Source: Clostridia bacterium (GTDB taxonomy: Bacteria > Bacillota > Clostridia > Christensenellales > Aristaeellaceae). From it: a DNA stretch of 64,000 bases. Each line of letters begins with the position of its first letter. Position 1 is the stretch's first letter. The translations under genes and the position numbers were made by a program. Positions 8,657 through 15,778 of this stretch are shown in pieces. The notes under the pieces are model-generated. The model made no database searches. It was not told where the DNA came from and saw only the letters and a list, made by a program, of their open reading frames with translations. The stretch is from NCBI GenBank assembly GCA_017519405.1, contig JAFWSH010000029.1:25974-89973 (forward strand), in the 5' to 3' direction.

Positions 8657-9310
8657 CACCGGGTGCCAGCGCAGGGGAACGCAGGGGGGCCAGCGCCGCA
8701 GGGCCTCCGGCAGCAGCAGGGCGGTGACCTCCCGGGCCAGGCCCTCCTCCACCGGCGGGACGGGCCGGTGCAGGGCGATGTCCGCCGTGGTCCGGGAGAC
8801 CCCGAAGACCAGGGCCGCCTGCTCCAGCCAGTCCAGCTTGCCCTCCCCCCGCAGCCGGGCCACCAGGGGCGGGGGCATCACCAGGTGCCGGGCGAAGGCG
8901 TTGGCCTCCCGCTCCTCCCGGGCCGGGCGGCTGTCCGGCGCCGGATGGTGCCCCAGGACGATGTGCCCCAGCTCGTGGGCCAGGGAGAAGCGCAGGCGGG
9001 TGGCGGGCTGCAGCGGCCGCCACACCAGGATCCAGCGCCCGGCCCCGTCCCCCACGGTGAAGGCCGCCACGTCCTCCCGGAGCTGCTCCGGCCACAGGGG
9101 CGCCTCCCCCTCCCGGCGCAGCACCCCCCGGGCCTCCTCCTCCGTGTAGAGCACCACCCCCCGGCACCGCCGCAGCATGGCCATGGGGTTCACCGGCAGC
9201 CGGGGCTCCCCCAGCCGCAGGATGCAGCGGCAGGCCAGGGTGGCGGTCCGGAGATCGGCGGCCTCCCCGGGCCGCTTTTTCTGTGCCGGGGGATACGCAT
9301 GCTCCGTCAT
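8654..9310 (-). CDS. ImmA/IrrE-family metallopeptidase (prophage)
   Basis: This 218-residue protein carries the zinc protease motif HELGH at residues 112-116 and a downstream EREANAFA segment whose Glu is the likely third ligand, as in ImmA/IrrE proteins. In ICEBs1 and many prophages such proteases cleave the adjacent XRE repressor (ImmR) upon DNA damage. Here the gene follows the XRE gene with 4 bases between them, and its GGAGG lies inside the end of that gene, so the two form one operon. The N-terminal 50 residues contain a Cys-x-Cys pair of unknown role. A family role in inactivating the neighbouring repressor is well grounded; the induction signal here is inferred. Confidence 0.85.
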   Translation of the reverse strand: MTEHAYPPAQKKRPGEAADLRTATLACRCILRLGEPRLPVNPMAMLRRCRGVVLYTEEEARGVLRREGEAPLWPEQLREDVAAFTVGDGAGRWILVWRPLQPATRLRFSLAHELGHIVLGHHPAPDSRPAREEREANAFARHLVMPPPLVARLRGEGKLDWLEQAALVFGVSRTTADIALHRPVPPVEEGLAREVTALLLPEALRRWPPCVPLRWHPV

Positions 9311-9314
9311 GGGC

Positions 9315-9650
9315 TCACTCCTCCGGCGAAAAGGCGTGGGCGAACAGGGTCCGGCCCACCGCCAGCAGGGTCTGCTGCTCCTCCTCCGTCAGCTGGCGGA
9401 AGGCCCGGGTCATCAGGGCCAGGTTCTCCGTCTCCGCCGGCGGGGGAGCGTCCTCCCCGCAGAGGCTGTCCAGGGTCTGACCAAAGAGGGCCGCCAGCTT
9501 CTGCAGCGTCTCCAGGTCCGGCTCCGTCTGCCCGGTCTCCCACCGGTGCACCGCCGGCCCCCCTACGCCGCAGAGGCGCCCCAGCTCCTCCTGGCTCATG
9601 TGCTTGCGCCTGCGCAGGCTCCGCAGCCGCTCCGGAAACTTGGTACTCAT
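9315..9650 (-). CDS. XRE-family HTH repressor (prophage)
   Basis: The 111-residue protein has an N-terminal helix-turn-helix of the Cro/C1 type (about residues 5-60, with MSQEELGRLCG, VHRWETGQTEPD and LAALFGQTLDSL). The C-terminal tail is predicted helical and may serve for dimerisation or as the ImmA target. It is the first gene of the repressor-protease operon and is divergent from the phage genes. The ATG at 9650 follows GGGGAGG with good spacing; an in-frame ATG at 9659 overlaps that site. It likely binds the dyad at 9695-9710. Confidence 0.88.
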   Translation of the reverse strand: MSTKFPERLRSLRRRKHMSQEELGRLCGVGGPAVHRWETGQTEPDLETLQKLAALFGQTLDSLCGEDAPPPAETENLALMTRAFRQLTEEEQQTLLAVGRTLFAHAFSPEE

Positions 9651-9668
9651 CTTCCCCACCTCCCCGCC

Positions 9669-9697
9669 ATCATACCAGAAATTTTACAAAAAAGCAA
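9669..9697 (-). promoter_or_regulatory. Promoter of the XRE/ImmA operon
   Basis: On the minus strand, TTGCTT (9697-9692) and TATGAT (9674-9669) are 17 bases apart. The start site falls about 10 bases before the XRE ribosome site. Confidence 0.75.
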
Positions 9698-9710
9698 GAT
9701 TCCGGTCTTG
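9695..9710. promoter_or_regulatory. Dyad operator between divergent prophage promoters
   Basis: The dyad CAAGA-TTCCGG-TCTTG overlaps the -35 hexamer of the repressor promoter on one side (9692-9697) and that of the phage-gene promoter on the other (9708-9713). A repressor dimer bound here would cover both -35 elements. This is the layout of a lysogeny switch; the assignment to the XRE protein is inferred. Confidence 0.6.
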
Positions 9711-9736
9711 TATTTTCTTTTTTGTTGTGATATGCT
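9708..9736 (+). promoter_or_regulatory. Rightward prophage promoter
   Basis: TTGTAT (9708-9713) and TATGCT (9731-9736) have a 17-base spacer, and TGA immediately before TATGCT makes an extended -10. Confidence 0.65.
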
Positions 9737-9747
9737 GAAGGCGAACA

Positions 9748-9761
9748 CGAACAAATGTTCC
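9748..9761. promoter_or_regulatory. LexA (DinR)-like SOS box
   Basis: CGAACAAATGTTCC matches the Gram-positive LexA consensus CGAACRNRYGTTYG except at the last base. It lies just downstream of the predicted rightward start site, where bound LexA would block elongation or initiation. Confidence 0.5.
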
Positions 9762-9801
9762 CCTATGTTGAAAGAAGGGGAATGGAAAGGACGGCGAGGG
9801 C

Positions 9802-10215
9802 ATGGAGGCGTTGGAGATCCTGCAGAGCTACCGGTGGCTGCTTCTGGAGAAGGAGGCCATGGAGGCGCAGCTGGCGGAGCTGAAGGCACCCCGGCCGAAG
9901 ATCTGCCACGAGGCGGACGCGGCCCGGGCCAGGGCAGCCCGGGAGCGGCGGGTGCTGGCCTGCGAAAAGCGGCTGGCCCGGATGGAGGAGGAGATCAGCG
10001 ACGCGGTGACGGCCTGCGAGGGGGTGCTGGCGGCGGTGTCCCCCTCCCGGACGCGGCTGGTGCTGCGGCAGTACTACCTGCTGGGCTGGACGGACGAGGA
10101 GATCGCGGCGGAGAACGACTTCTCCAGCCGCCTGGCCAACCACATCCGCAACACCTGGCTGGTGCAGATGGGCTACCGGCCCCGGACGGTGCGGCGGCGG
10201 AAGGGCGGGGGCTGA
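9802..10215 (+). CDS. Phage late-gene regulator-like protein (sigma region 4-like HTH)
   Basis: The 137-residue protein has a long N-terminal helical or coiled part (about 1-75, rich in Glu, Ala and Arg). A C-terminal helix-turn-helix (about 88-125) contains RLVLRQYYLLGWTDEEIAA, like sigma-70 region 4 proteins that precede terminase genes in Firmicute phages (ArpU/DUF1492 type). Its place directly before the small terminase fits that role. It has been separated from the rest of a late operon by deletion. The exact family cannot be fixed from sequence reading alone. Confidence 0.6.
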   Translation: MEALEILQSYRWLLLEKEAMEAQLAELKAPRPKICHEADAARARAARERRVLACEKRLARMEEEISDAVTACEGVLAAVSPSRTRLVLRQYYLLGWTDEEIAAENDFSSRLANHIRNTWLVQMGYRPRTVRRRKGGG

Positions 10216-10250
10216 GGCAACCCGGCGGGAGAAAAGAGAGGAGGAAAGGC

Positions 10251-10523
10251 ATGGCAGAGGAAGAGAAGGCTGTGACAGGGGCAGTGAAAGACATCGCCCA
10301 GCCGGAGGAGGTGCTGCGGGTGATCACCCGGATCATGCGGGGGGAGGAGGAGGCGCCGGTGTCGGAGCGGCGGCGGGCGGCGGAGCTGCTGGCCCGGCGC
10401 TACGGGCTGCTGGAGGAGGCGGAGGCCGCCCGCACCGAGGCACGGCGGCAGGCGGCCCGGGCCATCGAGGCCGCGGTGGAGCGCATGCGGGAGGCGCTGA
10501 AGAAGGACAGGGAAGAGATGTGA
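10251..10523 (+). CDS. Phage terminase small subunit
   Basis: This 90-residue protein begins with MAEEEKAV and contains EVLRVITRIMRGEE, then SERRRAAELLARRYGLLEE, the pattern of small terminase subunits of Clostridium-type phages. The small subunit recognises the packaging site and loads the large subunit. The C-terminal 40 residues are a highly charged helix, probably for oligomerisation. GAGGAGGAAAGG precedes ATG 10251, and the large subunit follows 46 bases later. It is short for a full small subunit and lacks an obvious separate DNA-binding HTH, so it could be trimmed. Confidence 0.65.
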   Translation: MAEEEKAVTGAVKDIAQPEEVLRVITRIMRGEEEAPVSERRRAAELLARRYGLLEEAEAARTEARRQAARAIEAAVERMREALKKDREEM

Positions 10524-10569
10524 AAAACAGAGAAAAGAAGAGGAAAGAGGCGAAAAACAGAGGAATGAC

Positions 10570-11823
10570 ATGATGGAGCGATACGACGGGGATGTGCTGC
10601 GGTGGATGCGGGAGCGGCCGGTGGAGCTGGGGCGGCAGTGCGGGTTCGGTGACCTGCGGGAGGTGCCCCACGGGCTGTGGCTCCGGGAGATGCTGGACGG
10701 GCCGGGGGACATCACCCTCCTGGCCCACCGGGGGAGCTACAAGACCACCTGCCTCAGCCTGGCCGTGGCGGTGATCCTGTGCACCGAGCCGGGGAAAACC
10801 CTGCTCTTCCTGCGGAAAACAGACCGGGACGTGGAGGAAATCCTGCGGCAGGTGCAGGGGCTGCTGCTGGGGGACGCCTTCCAGGAGGCCACCGCCCGGC
10901 TCTACGGCGCGCCGGTGCAGTGCCTCATGGCCAACAGCCGGAACCTCACCTGCGACTGCCGCTTTTCCCCCCGGGGGGCGGCCCAGCTCCACGGCCAGGG
11001 CATCGGCGCCTCCCTCACCGGCCAGCACGCGGACCTGATCTTCACCGACGACATCGTGAACGGGAAGGACCGGGTGAGCGAAGCGGAGCGCAGCCGCACC
11101 CGGCGGGTGTGGATGGAGCTGCAGAACATCCGCAACCCCGGGGGCCGGATCTTCTCCTGCGGCACCCCCTGGCACCCGGAGGACGCCCTCTCCCTGATGC
11201 CCAACCACCGGCGGTGGGACTGCCACGCCACGGGGCTGCTGACGGAGGCACAGCTGGACGAGCTGCGCCAGGCCATGGCCCCCAGCCTCTTCGCCGCCAA
11301 CTATGAGCTGCGGCACATCCCGGAGGCGGGGGTGCTCTTCCCCCGGTATCCGGACTTCACGGAGGACCCGGCGCTGCTCCGGGACGGCATGGCCCACCTG
11401 GACGCCTCCTACGGCGGGGAGGACTTCACCGCCCTCACCTGCGGCCGCCGGGAGGGGGACCGGATGATCCTCTACGGCCGGCTGTGGCCCTGCCACGTGG
11501 ACACGGTGCTGGGGGAGGTCCAGGCAGAGTGCGACCGGCTGACCTGCGCGCCCCTCCACCTGGAGGTGAACGGCGACAAGGGCTACCTGGCCCGGGAGCT
11601 GCGGCGCATGGGGGTGGCGGTGCACCCCTACACCGAGCGGATGAACAAGCACATGAAGATCGCCACCATCCTGCGGAAATGGTGGCCCCACGTGACCCTG
11701 CTGCGGGGCACGGACCCCGCCTGGATCAACCAGGTGACGGGCTACACCCTGGGGGCACCCCACGACGACGCCCCGGACAGCGCGGCCTCCCTGGTGCGGG
11801 CCCTGGAGCGGGGCGGGGGGTGA
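10570..11823 (+). CDS. Phage terminase large subunit
   Basis: The 417-residue product is the ATP-driven DNA packaging motor and nuclease. The Walker A-like motif is AHRGSYKTT (residues 52-60) and Walker B is DLIFTDD (155-161); SCGTPWHPED near 196-204 fits the coupling motif region. The nuclease domain starts near residue 270, with Asp278 in HLDASYGGEDFTA, and a second acidic patch (APHDDAPDS) near the C-terminus. Length and motif order are normal, so the gene looks intact. A second ATG at 10573 is an equally possible start. It is followed by an interspersed repeat (11832-11950) inserted before the portal gene. Confidence 0.9.
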   Translation: MMERYDGDVLRWMRERPVELGRQCGFGDLREVPHGLWLREMLDGPGDITLLAHRGSYKTTCLSLAVAVILCTEPGKTLLFLRKTDRDVEEILRQVQGLLLGDAFQEATARLYGAPVQCLMANSRNLTCDCRFSPRGAAQLHGQGIGASLTGQHADLIFTDDIVNGKDRVSEAERSRTRRVWMELQNIRNPGGRIFSCGTPWHPEDALSLMPNHRRWDCHATGLLTEAQLDELRQAMAPSLFAANYELRHIPEAGVLFPRYPDFTEDPALLRDGMAHLDASYGGEDFTALTCGRREGDRMILYGRLWPCHVDTVLGEVQAECDRLTCAPLHLEVNGDKGYLARELRRMGVAVHPYTERMNKHMKIATILRKWWPHVTLLRGTDPAWINQVTGYTLGAPHDDAPDSAASLVRALERGGG

Positions 11824-11831
11824 GGGGAAAA

Positions 11832-11950
11832 CCTCATCCGGCTCTGCGGAGCCACCTTCCCCTAAAGGGGAAGGCAGGGGTTAGGTACACGCAAACCAAA
11901 AGCCTTCCCCTCCCAGGGGAAGGTGTCCGTGCTTGCACGGACGGATGAGG
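11832..11950. repeat. Interspersed palindromic repeat, family 1 (complete, head-to-head)
   Basis: The element begins CCTCATCCG and ends CGGATGAGG, so its ends form a 9-bp inverted repeat. Inside are two hairpins built on CCTTCCCCT/AGGGGAAGG and a TCCGTGC/GCACGGA hairpin. At 119 bp with no coding frame it resembles a MITE or a REP-like element. It separates the terminase from the portal gene. Confidence 0.7.
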
Positions 11951-11990
11951 TCGTCCCCCTTCCACCAAAACAAAAAAAGGAGAAAAACGC

Positions 11991-13337
11991 ATGAACATCA
12001 TCACCAGACAGGACTACGAGGCCGCACGGGACAAGGAGAAGGCCCTCCTCCAGGCGGTGGAGGACTTCCGGGCGGGGACGGCCTTCCGCACCGCCCTGGA
12101 CGCCAACGCCTACTTCCGGGGGGAGAACCCTGCCGTGCAGCGCAAGACCATCCTCCGGGCGGGGAAGGTGGAGACCCGGGACGAGCAGGGCCGCCGCCGG
12201 GTCCGGGCCAAGGCCCGGGACGTGGTGGGCAACCGCATCCCCGCCGCATTCCTCCGCCGCTTCGTGGTGCAGCAGAACCAGTATCTCCTGGGCAACGGCT
12301 GCACCCTGGGGAAGCCCGGGCTGAAGGAGAGGCTGGGCACGGACTTCGACCGGGTGCTGGCCCGGATGGGGGAGTACGCCCTGCTCCACGGGGTGTGCTG
12401 GGGCTACTGGAACACCTGCCGGCTGGAGCCCCTCCCCCTGTGCCGGGACGCCCTCTCCGGCTTCCTGGTGCTGCCGGACGAGCTCACCGGGGAGGCGGGG
12501 CTGGGGATCCAGTTCTGGCAGCTGGCCCCGGACCGGCCCCTGTACCTGCGGCTCTTTGAGCCCGACGGCGTCACCTGCCTGTGCCGCCGCAGCGGCCGCC
12601 TGACCCCCGTGCTCCACAAGCGCCCCTACCTCCGCCGCCGGGTCTCCCTGCTGGAGGAGGAGCACTGGGAGGAGGAGAACTGGCCCCGCCTCCCCCTGGT
12701 GCCCTTCTGGGGCAACCCCGAGCACCGCAGCGAGCTCACCCCCGCCATCCGGGCCAAGATCGACGCCTACGACCGCATCCTCTCCGACTTCGCCGACAAC
12801 CTGGACCGGGCCAACGACGTCTACTGGGTGCTGAACAACTTCTCCGGCACGGCGGACGATGTGGCGGAGATGCTGGAGGCCATCAACCGGCTGAAGGCGG
12901 TGGCCAACTACTCCGACGGCACGGGCACCTCCTCCACCGCGGAGCCCCGGACCATCGCCGTGCCCCACGAGGCCCGGCAGGCCGCCCTGCAGCTGCTGGA
13001 GAAGGCCCTCTACCGGGACTGGATGGGCCTGGACACGGCGGAGCTCACCGGCGGCAGCCTCACCAACGTGGCCATCCGGGCCGCCACCGCCGCCCTGGAC
13101 CTGAAGACGGACCGCTATGAGTGGGAGGCCTTCCGCTTCGTCCGGGGGCTGCTGCGCCTGCTGGGGGAGGACACCGACGCCATCCGCTTCACCCGCCGGG
13201 CCATCGCCAACGAGTCCGAGACCGTGCGGGACATCGCCGCCATGCGGGGGGACATCGACCGACGCACCGCCCTGCGCCTCAACCCCTACATCCAGCCCGA
13301 GGAGGTGGAGGACATCCTGTTCGCTGCGGGGGACTGA
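11991..13337 (+). CDS. Phage portal protein (SPP1 Gp6-like)
   Basis: The 448-residue protein matches SPP1 Gp6-type portals, which form the dodecameric ring through which DNA enters the capsid. The N-terminal half has VVGNRIPAAFLRRFVVQQNQYLLGNG, a typical clip/wing segment. The middle has AYDRILSDFADNLDRANDVYWVL. The crown/stem part has ELTGGSLTNVAIRAATAALD. The length is within the family range, so the gene appears intact. No head or tail genes follow; only a short remnant and a terminator come after it, so the prophage cannot make particles. Confidence 0.88.
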   Translation: MNIITRQDYEAARDKEKALLQAVEDFRAGTAFRTALDANAYFRGENPAVQRKTILRAGKVETRDEQGRRRVRAKARDVVGNRIPAAFLRRFVVQQNQYLLGNGCTLGKPGLKERLGTDFDRVLARMGEYALLHGVCWGYWNTCRLEPLPLCRDALSGFLVLPDELTGEAGLGIQFWQLAPDRPLYLRLFEPDGVTCLCRRSGRLTPVLHKRPYLRRRVSLLEEEHWEEENWPRLPLVPFWGNPEHRSELTPAIRAKIDAYDRILSDFADNLDRANDVYWVLNNFSGTADDVAEMLEAINRLKAVANYSDGTGTSSTAEPRTIAVPHEARQAALQLLEKALYRDWMGLDTAELTGGSLTNVAIRAATAALDLKTDRYEWEAFRFVRGLLRLLGEDTDAIRFTRRAIANESETVRDIAAMRGDIDRRTALRLNPYIQPEEVEDILFAAGD

Positions 13338-13402
13338 GGGGATCATACTTTTTTTCGCCGGAAGCGCAAATAAAGGCGGACCCGTTTCGTCAGATCAAGT
13401 GA

Positions 13403-13513
13403 AAGGGGGCGCTGCCCCGGCTGACCATCGTCACCCCGGAGAAGGACCTGGCGGAGGGCGTGGCCCGGGAGGAGACGATCCCCATCCCGGTGGGCAGCCC
13501 CCTGCAGGACTGA
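13403..13513 (+). pseudogene. Fragment of a deleted phage gene
   Basis: A 36-codon frame without any start codon reads LPRLTIVTPEK, then a Glu-rich stretch, and ends SPLQD before TGA 13511. It has the codon usage of the phage genes and sits between the portal and a terminator. It is probably the C-terminal end of a later gene that was joined here by an internal deletion. The parent family is not recognisable. Confidence 0.4.
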
Positions 13514-13528
13514 GACTACAACAGACAG

Positions 13529-13553
13529 CCCCCCGGAAGTTCCGGGGGGTTTT
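13529..13553 (+). terminator. Terminator at the end of the prophage remnant
   Basis: CCCCCCGGAA pairs with TTCCGGGGGG and is followed by TTTT. Confidence 0.85.
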
Positions 13554-13580
13554 GCGGTGGAGAAGGTGGGGTGACGCGGG

Positions 13581-13640
13581 GGCACGACCTCATCCATCCG
13601 TCCCGGCACGGACACCTTCCCCTGGGAGGGGAAGGCCCAC
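13581..13640. repeat. Interspersed palindromic repeat, family 1
   Basis: It contains CCTCATCC, a CCGTCCCGGCACGG hairpin, ACACCTTCCCCT and GGGAGGGGAAGG, the same order as at 29.2 and 40.8 kb. Confidence 0.65.
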
Positions 13641-13659
13641 GGGAAACCTCACCCCCCAA

Positions 13660-13860
13660 CCCCCTCCCCTTTCAGGGGAGGGGAGCGCAGGCGGGAACCC
13701 TCTGTCCCTGCGGGGAAGCCCCCCTGTCCCTGCGGGGACATCCCCCCAGCGAGCTGGGGGGACAAGGAGGAGGGGCCGCCCCCCCGCTCACCATCTGAAA
13801 GGCTCCTCAGCTCGCTGGGGAGCTGTCGACCGCTTGCGGGCGACTGAGGGGCCCGCCCCC
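13660..13860. repeat. Interspersed palindromic repeats, family 2 (upstream of the LRR gene)
   Basis: This gene-free stretch is a patchwork of hairpins: CTCCCCTTTCAGGGGAG, CTGTCCCTGCGGGGA (twice), CCCCCCAGCGAGCTGGGGGG, and GAGCTGTCGACCGCTTGCGG followed by GCGACTGAGGGG. The last unit and CTCTGTCCCTGCGGGGA recur in the same orientation after the LRR gene (15.55-15.76 kb). No open frame with a ribosome site is present. Confidence 0.65.
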
Positions 13861-13865
13861 GCCCC

Positions 13866-13894
13866 TTTACACCCCCCGCCCCCTGTGCTACAAT
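13866..13894 (+). promoter_or_regulatory. Promoter of the exported LRR gene
   Basis: TTTACA (13866-13871) and TACAAT (13889-13894) are 17 bases apart, with TGC before the -10 forming an extended -10. Confidence 0.8.
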
Positions 13895-13927
13895 ATACAC
13901 AACCACAGCACAAAGGGGGACATTTTT

Positions 13928-15466
13928 ATGCCGAAACGCCTTTTCACCCTTCTCCTGGCGCTGCTGGCGTTCCTCGCCCTGACTGCCGGCCCCGCCGCCG
14001 CGGAGGACGCCATGCCGCAGCCCCTCACCAGCGGCAACTATCAGTACATCGTATTGGAAGACGGCACAGTGGAGATCGTCTGGTACACCGGGAGGGACGA
14101 GACCCTGGTCATCCCGGACACCCTGGACGGGAAAACCGTGTCCCGGATCGGGGACCAGGCGTTCGCCTTCCGCACCAGCCTGACCGCCGTCACCATCCCC
14201 AATAGCGTCACCGCCATTGGCGCGAACCCCTTCATTTCCTGCGATCAGCTGACGGACATCCGGGTCTCCCCCGATCACCCCGCCCTGGCCGTGATCGATG
14301 GCGTACTGTTCAGCAAGGCGGATAAGCGGCTGGTGTGCCGGCCCTGTGCCTTTGCGGCGGGTCGCTATGCCATTCCACAGGGCATCAAAGCTATCGGGGA
14401 CAGCGCGTTCGCCTGGTGCAGCAACCTCACCGGCATCACCATCCCGGACAGCGTCACGTCCATCGGGGACGATACATTCTCCAGCTGCACCGGCCTGACC
14501 GCCATCGACCTCCCCGACAGCGTCACCGCCATTGGGGACTACGCGTTCCTCCGCTGCACCAGCCTGACCGGCCTCACCATCCCCGACAGCGTCACCGCCA
14601 TCGGCGCGAACCCCTTCGCCGCCTGCGATCAGCTGACGGACATCCGGGTCTCCCCCGATCACCCCGCCCTCGCCGTAATCGACGGTGTGCTGTTCACCAA
14701 GGCGGATAAGCGGCTGGTATGCCGGCCCGGTGCATTCACGGCGGAAAGTTATGTGATTCCATCGGGCACCGAAGTCATCGGCGACAGCGCGTTCGCCTGG
14801 TGCAGCAGCCTGACCTCCATCACCATCCCCGACAGCGTCACCTCCATCGGGGACGATGCGTTCCACGGCTGCTCCAGCCTGACCGCCGTCACCATCCCCG
14901 ACAGCGTCACATCCATCGGGAACTGGGCGTTCTCCTTCTGCGACAGCCTGACCTCCATCTCCATCCCCGACAGCGTCACTGCCATTGGGGACAGCGCGTT
15001 CTCCAGCTGCTCCAGCCTGACCGCCGTCACCATCCCCGACAGCGTCACATCCATCGGGGACAGCGCGTTCTCCAGCTGCTCCAGCCTGACCTCCATCTCC
15101 ATCCCCAACAGCGTCACATCCATCGGGGACCGTGCGTTCTCCAGCTGCTCCAGCCTGATCTCCATTACCCTCCCCGACAGCGTCACATCCATCGGGGACC
15201 GCGCGTTCTTGAGCTGCTCCAGCCTGACCTCCATCACCATCCCCGACAGCGTCACGTCTATCGGGTACGGCGCGTTCGCCGGCTGCTCCAGCCTGACCTC
15301 CATCACCCTCCCCGACAGCGTCACATCCATCGGGGACTACGCATTCATCGACTGCCCCACCACCCTCACCCTCACCGTCCCCCGAAACAGCTACGCCGAG
15401 CAGTACTGCAAGGACAACAGCCTGAAATACACCTACCCCGACGCCCTGGACTGGCTGAACGAATAA
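13928..15466 (+). CDS. Exported BspA-type LRR protein with recent internal repeat expansion
   Basis: The 512-residue protein has a signal peptide (MPKRLFTLLLALLAFLALTAGPAAAED) and then LRR_5 repeats of 23 residues to near the end, closing with WLNE. From about 14799 to 15348 the repeats are nearly identical at DNA level (69-bp units: TTCTCCAGCTGCTCCAGCCT, then ATCCCCGACAGCGTCAC, then TCCATCGGGGAC). An upstream block at 14221-14352 is duplicated at 14608-14739, 387 bp apart. This points to recent expansion and probable length variation between strains. There is no lipobox or wall anchor, so the protein is likely released or held by other surface proteins. It is a paralog of the lipoprotein at 6982-8502. 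Confidence 0.9.
   Translation: MPKRLFTLLLALLAFLALTAGPAAAEDAMPQPLTSGNYQYIVLEDGTVEIVWYTGRDETLVIPDTLDGKTVSRIGDQAFAFRTSLTAVTIPNSVTAIGANPFISCDQLTDIRVSPDHPALAVIDGVLFSKADKRLVCRPCAFAAGRYAIPQGIKAIGDSAFAWCSNLTGITIPDSVTSIGDDTFSSCTGLTAIDLPDSVTAIGDYAFLRCTSLTGLTIPDSVTAIGANPFAACDQLTDIRVSPDHPALAVIDGVLFTKADKRLVCRPGAFTAESYVIPSGTEVIGDSAFAWCSSLTSITIPDSVTSIGDDAFHGCSSLTAVTIPDSVTSIGNWAFSFCDSLTSISIPDSVTAIGDSAFSSCSSLTAVTIPDSVTSIGDSAFSSCSSLTSISIPNSVTSIGDRAFSSCSSLISITLPDSVTSIGDRAFLSCSSLTSITIPDSVTSIGYGAFAGCSSLTSITLPDSVTSIGDYAFIDCPTTLTLTVPRNSYAEQYCKDNSLKYTYPDALDWLNE
14799..15348 (+). repeat. Tandem 69-bp repeats inside the LRR gene
   Basis: About eight units of 69 bp (23 codons) run head to tail with few changes, mostly at third positions and at the variable LRR residues. 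The copies at 15001-15069 and 15070-15138 are the most alike. Confidence 0.85.
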
Positions 15467-15489
15467 CCCCCATCGCATCCCACTCCCCG

Positions 15490-15516
15490 GCGCCCGCCAC
15501 CCCGGCGGGTGCTTTT
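15490..15516 (+). terminator. Terminator of the LRR gene
   Basis: GCGCCCGCC pairs with GGCGGGTGC (one G-U pair) around ACCCC and is followed by TTTT. Confidence 0.75.
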
Positions 15517-15530
15517 CTCTTCCCCTCCCC

Positions 15531-15770
15531 ACCCCCCCAGCTTCACTAACCAAAAGGCTCCCCTGAAAGGGGAGCTGTCGACCGCTTGCGGGCGACTGAG
15601 GGGTAACCCCGCGGCGGTGTAATCGGGGGAGGGTAACCCCCGGGGTGCTCCACGAGAAAAACCCCTCTGTCCCTGCGGGGACATCTCCCCTTTCAGGGGA
15701 GACAAGGGGTTTAAAGTGACGCAAAGCAGCCCATGAAAGGGGAGGGGACCACTGGCGGTGGGGGTATGTA
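15531..15770. repeat. Interspersed palindromic repeats, family 2 (downstream of the LRR gene)
   Basis: It carries GGCTCCCCTGAAAGGGGAGC, GTCGACCGCTTGCGGGCGAC, TGAGGGG and CCCCTCTGTCCCTGCGGGGA, then ATCTCCCCTTTCAGGGGAGA and CAAGGGG. Together with 13660-13860 it brackets the LRR gene as direct copies. No coding frame is visible. Confidence 0.65.
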
Positions 15771-15778
15771 TGCAGCTG

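Noticed and set aside
13117-14205. Long plus-strand frame running through the repeat region after the portal gene
   Set aside because: It reads through palindromic repeats and the LRR start in the wrong frame, with Pro/Gly/Arg-rich non-protein content and no ribosome site.
14799-15348. Regular repeats resembling a CRISPR array
   Set aside because: Units are 69 bp, contiguous, in frame and encode LRR residues; there are no unique spacers and no cas genes.
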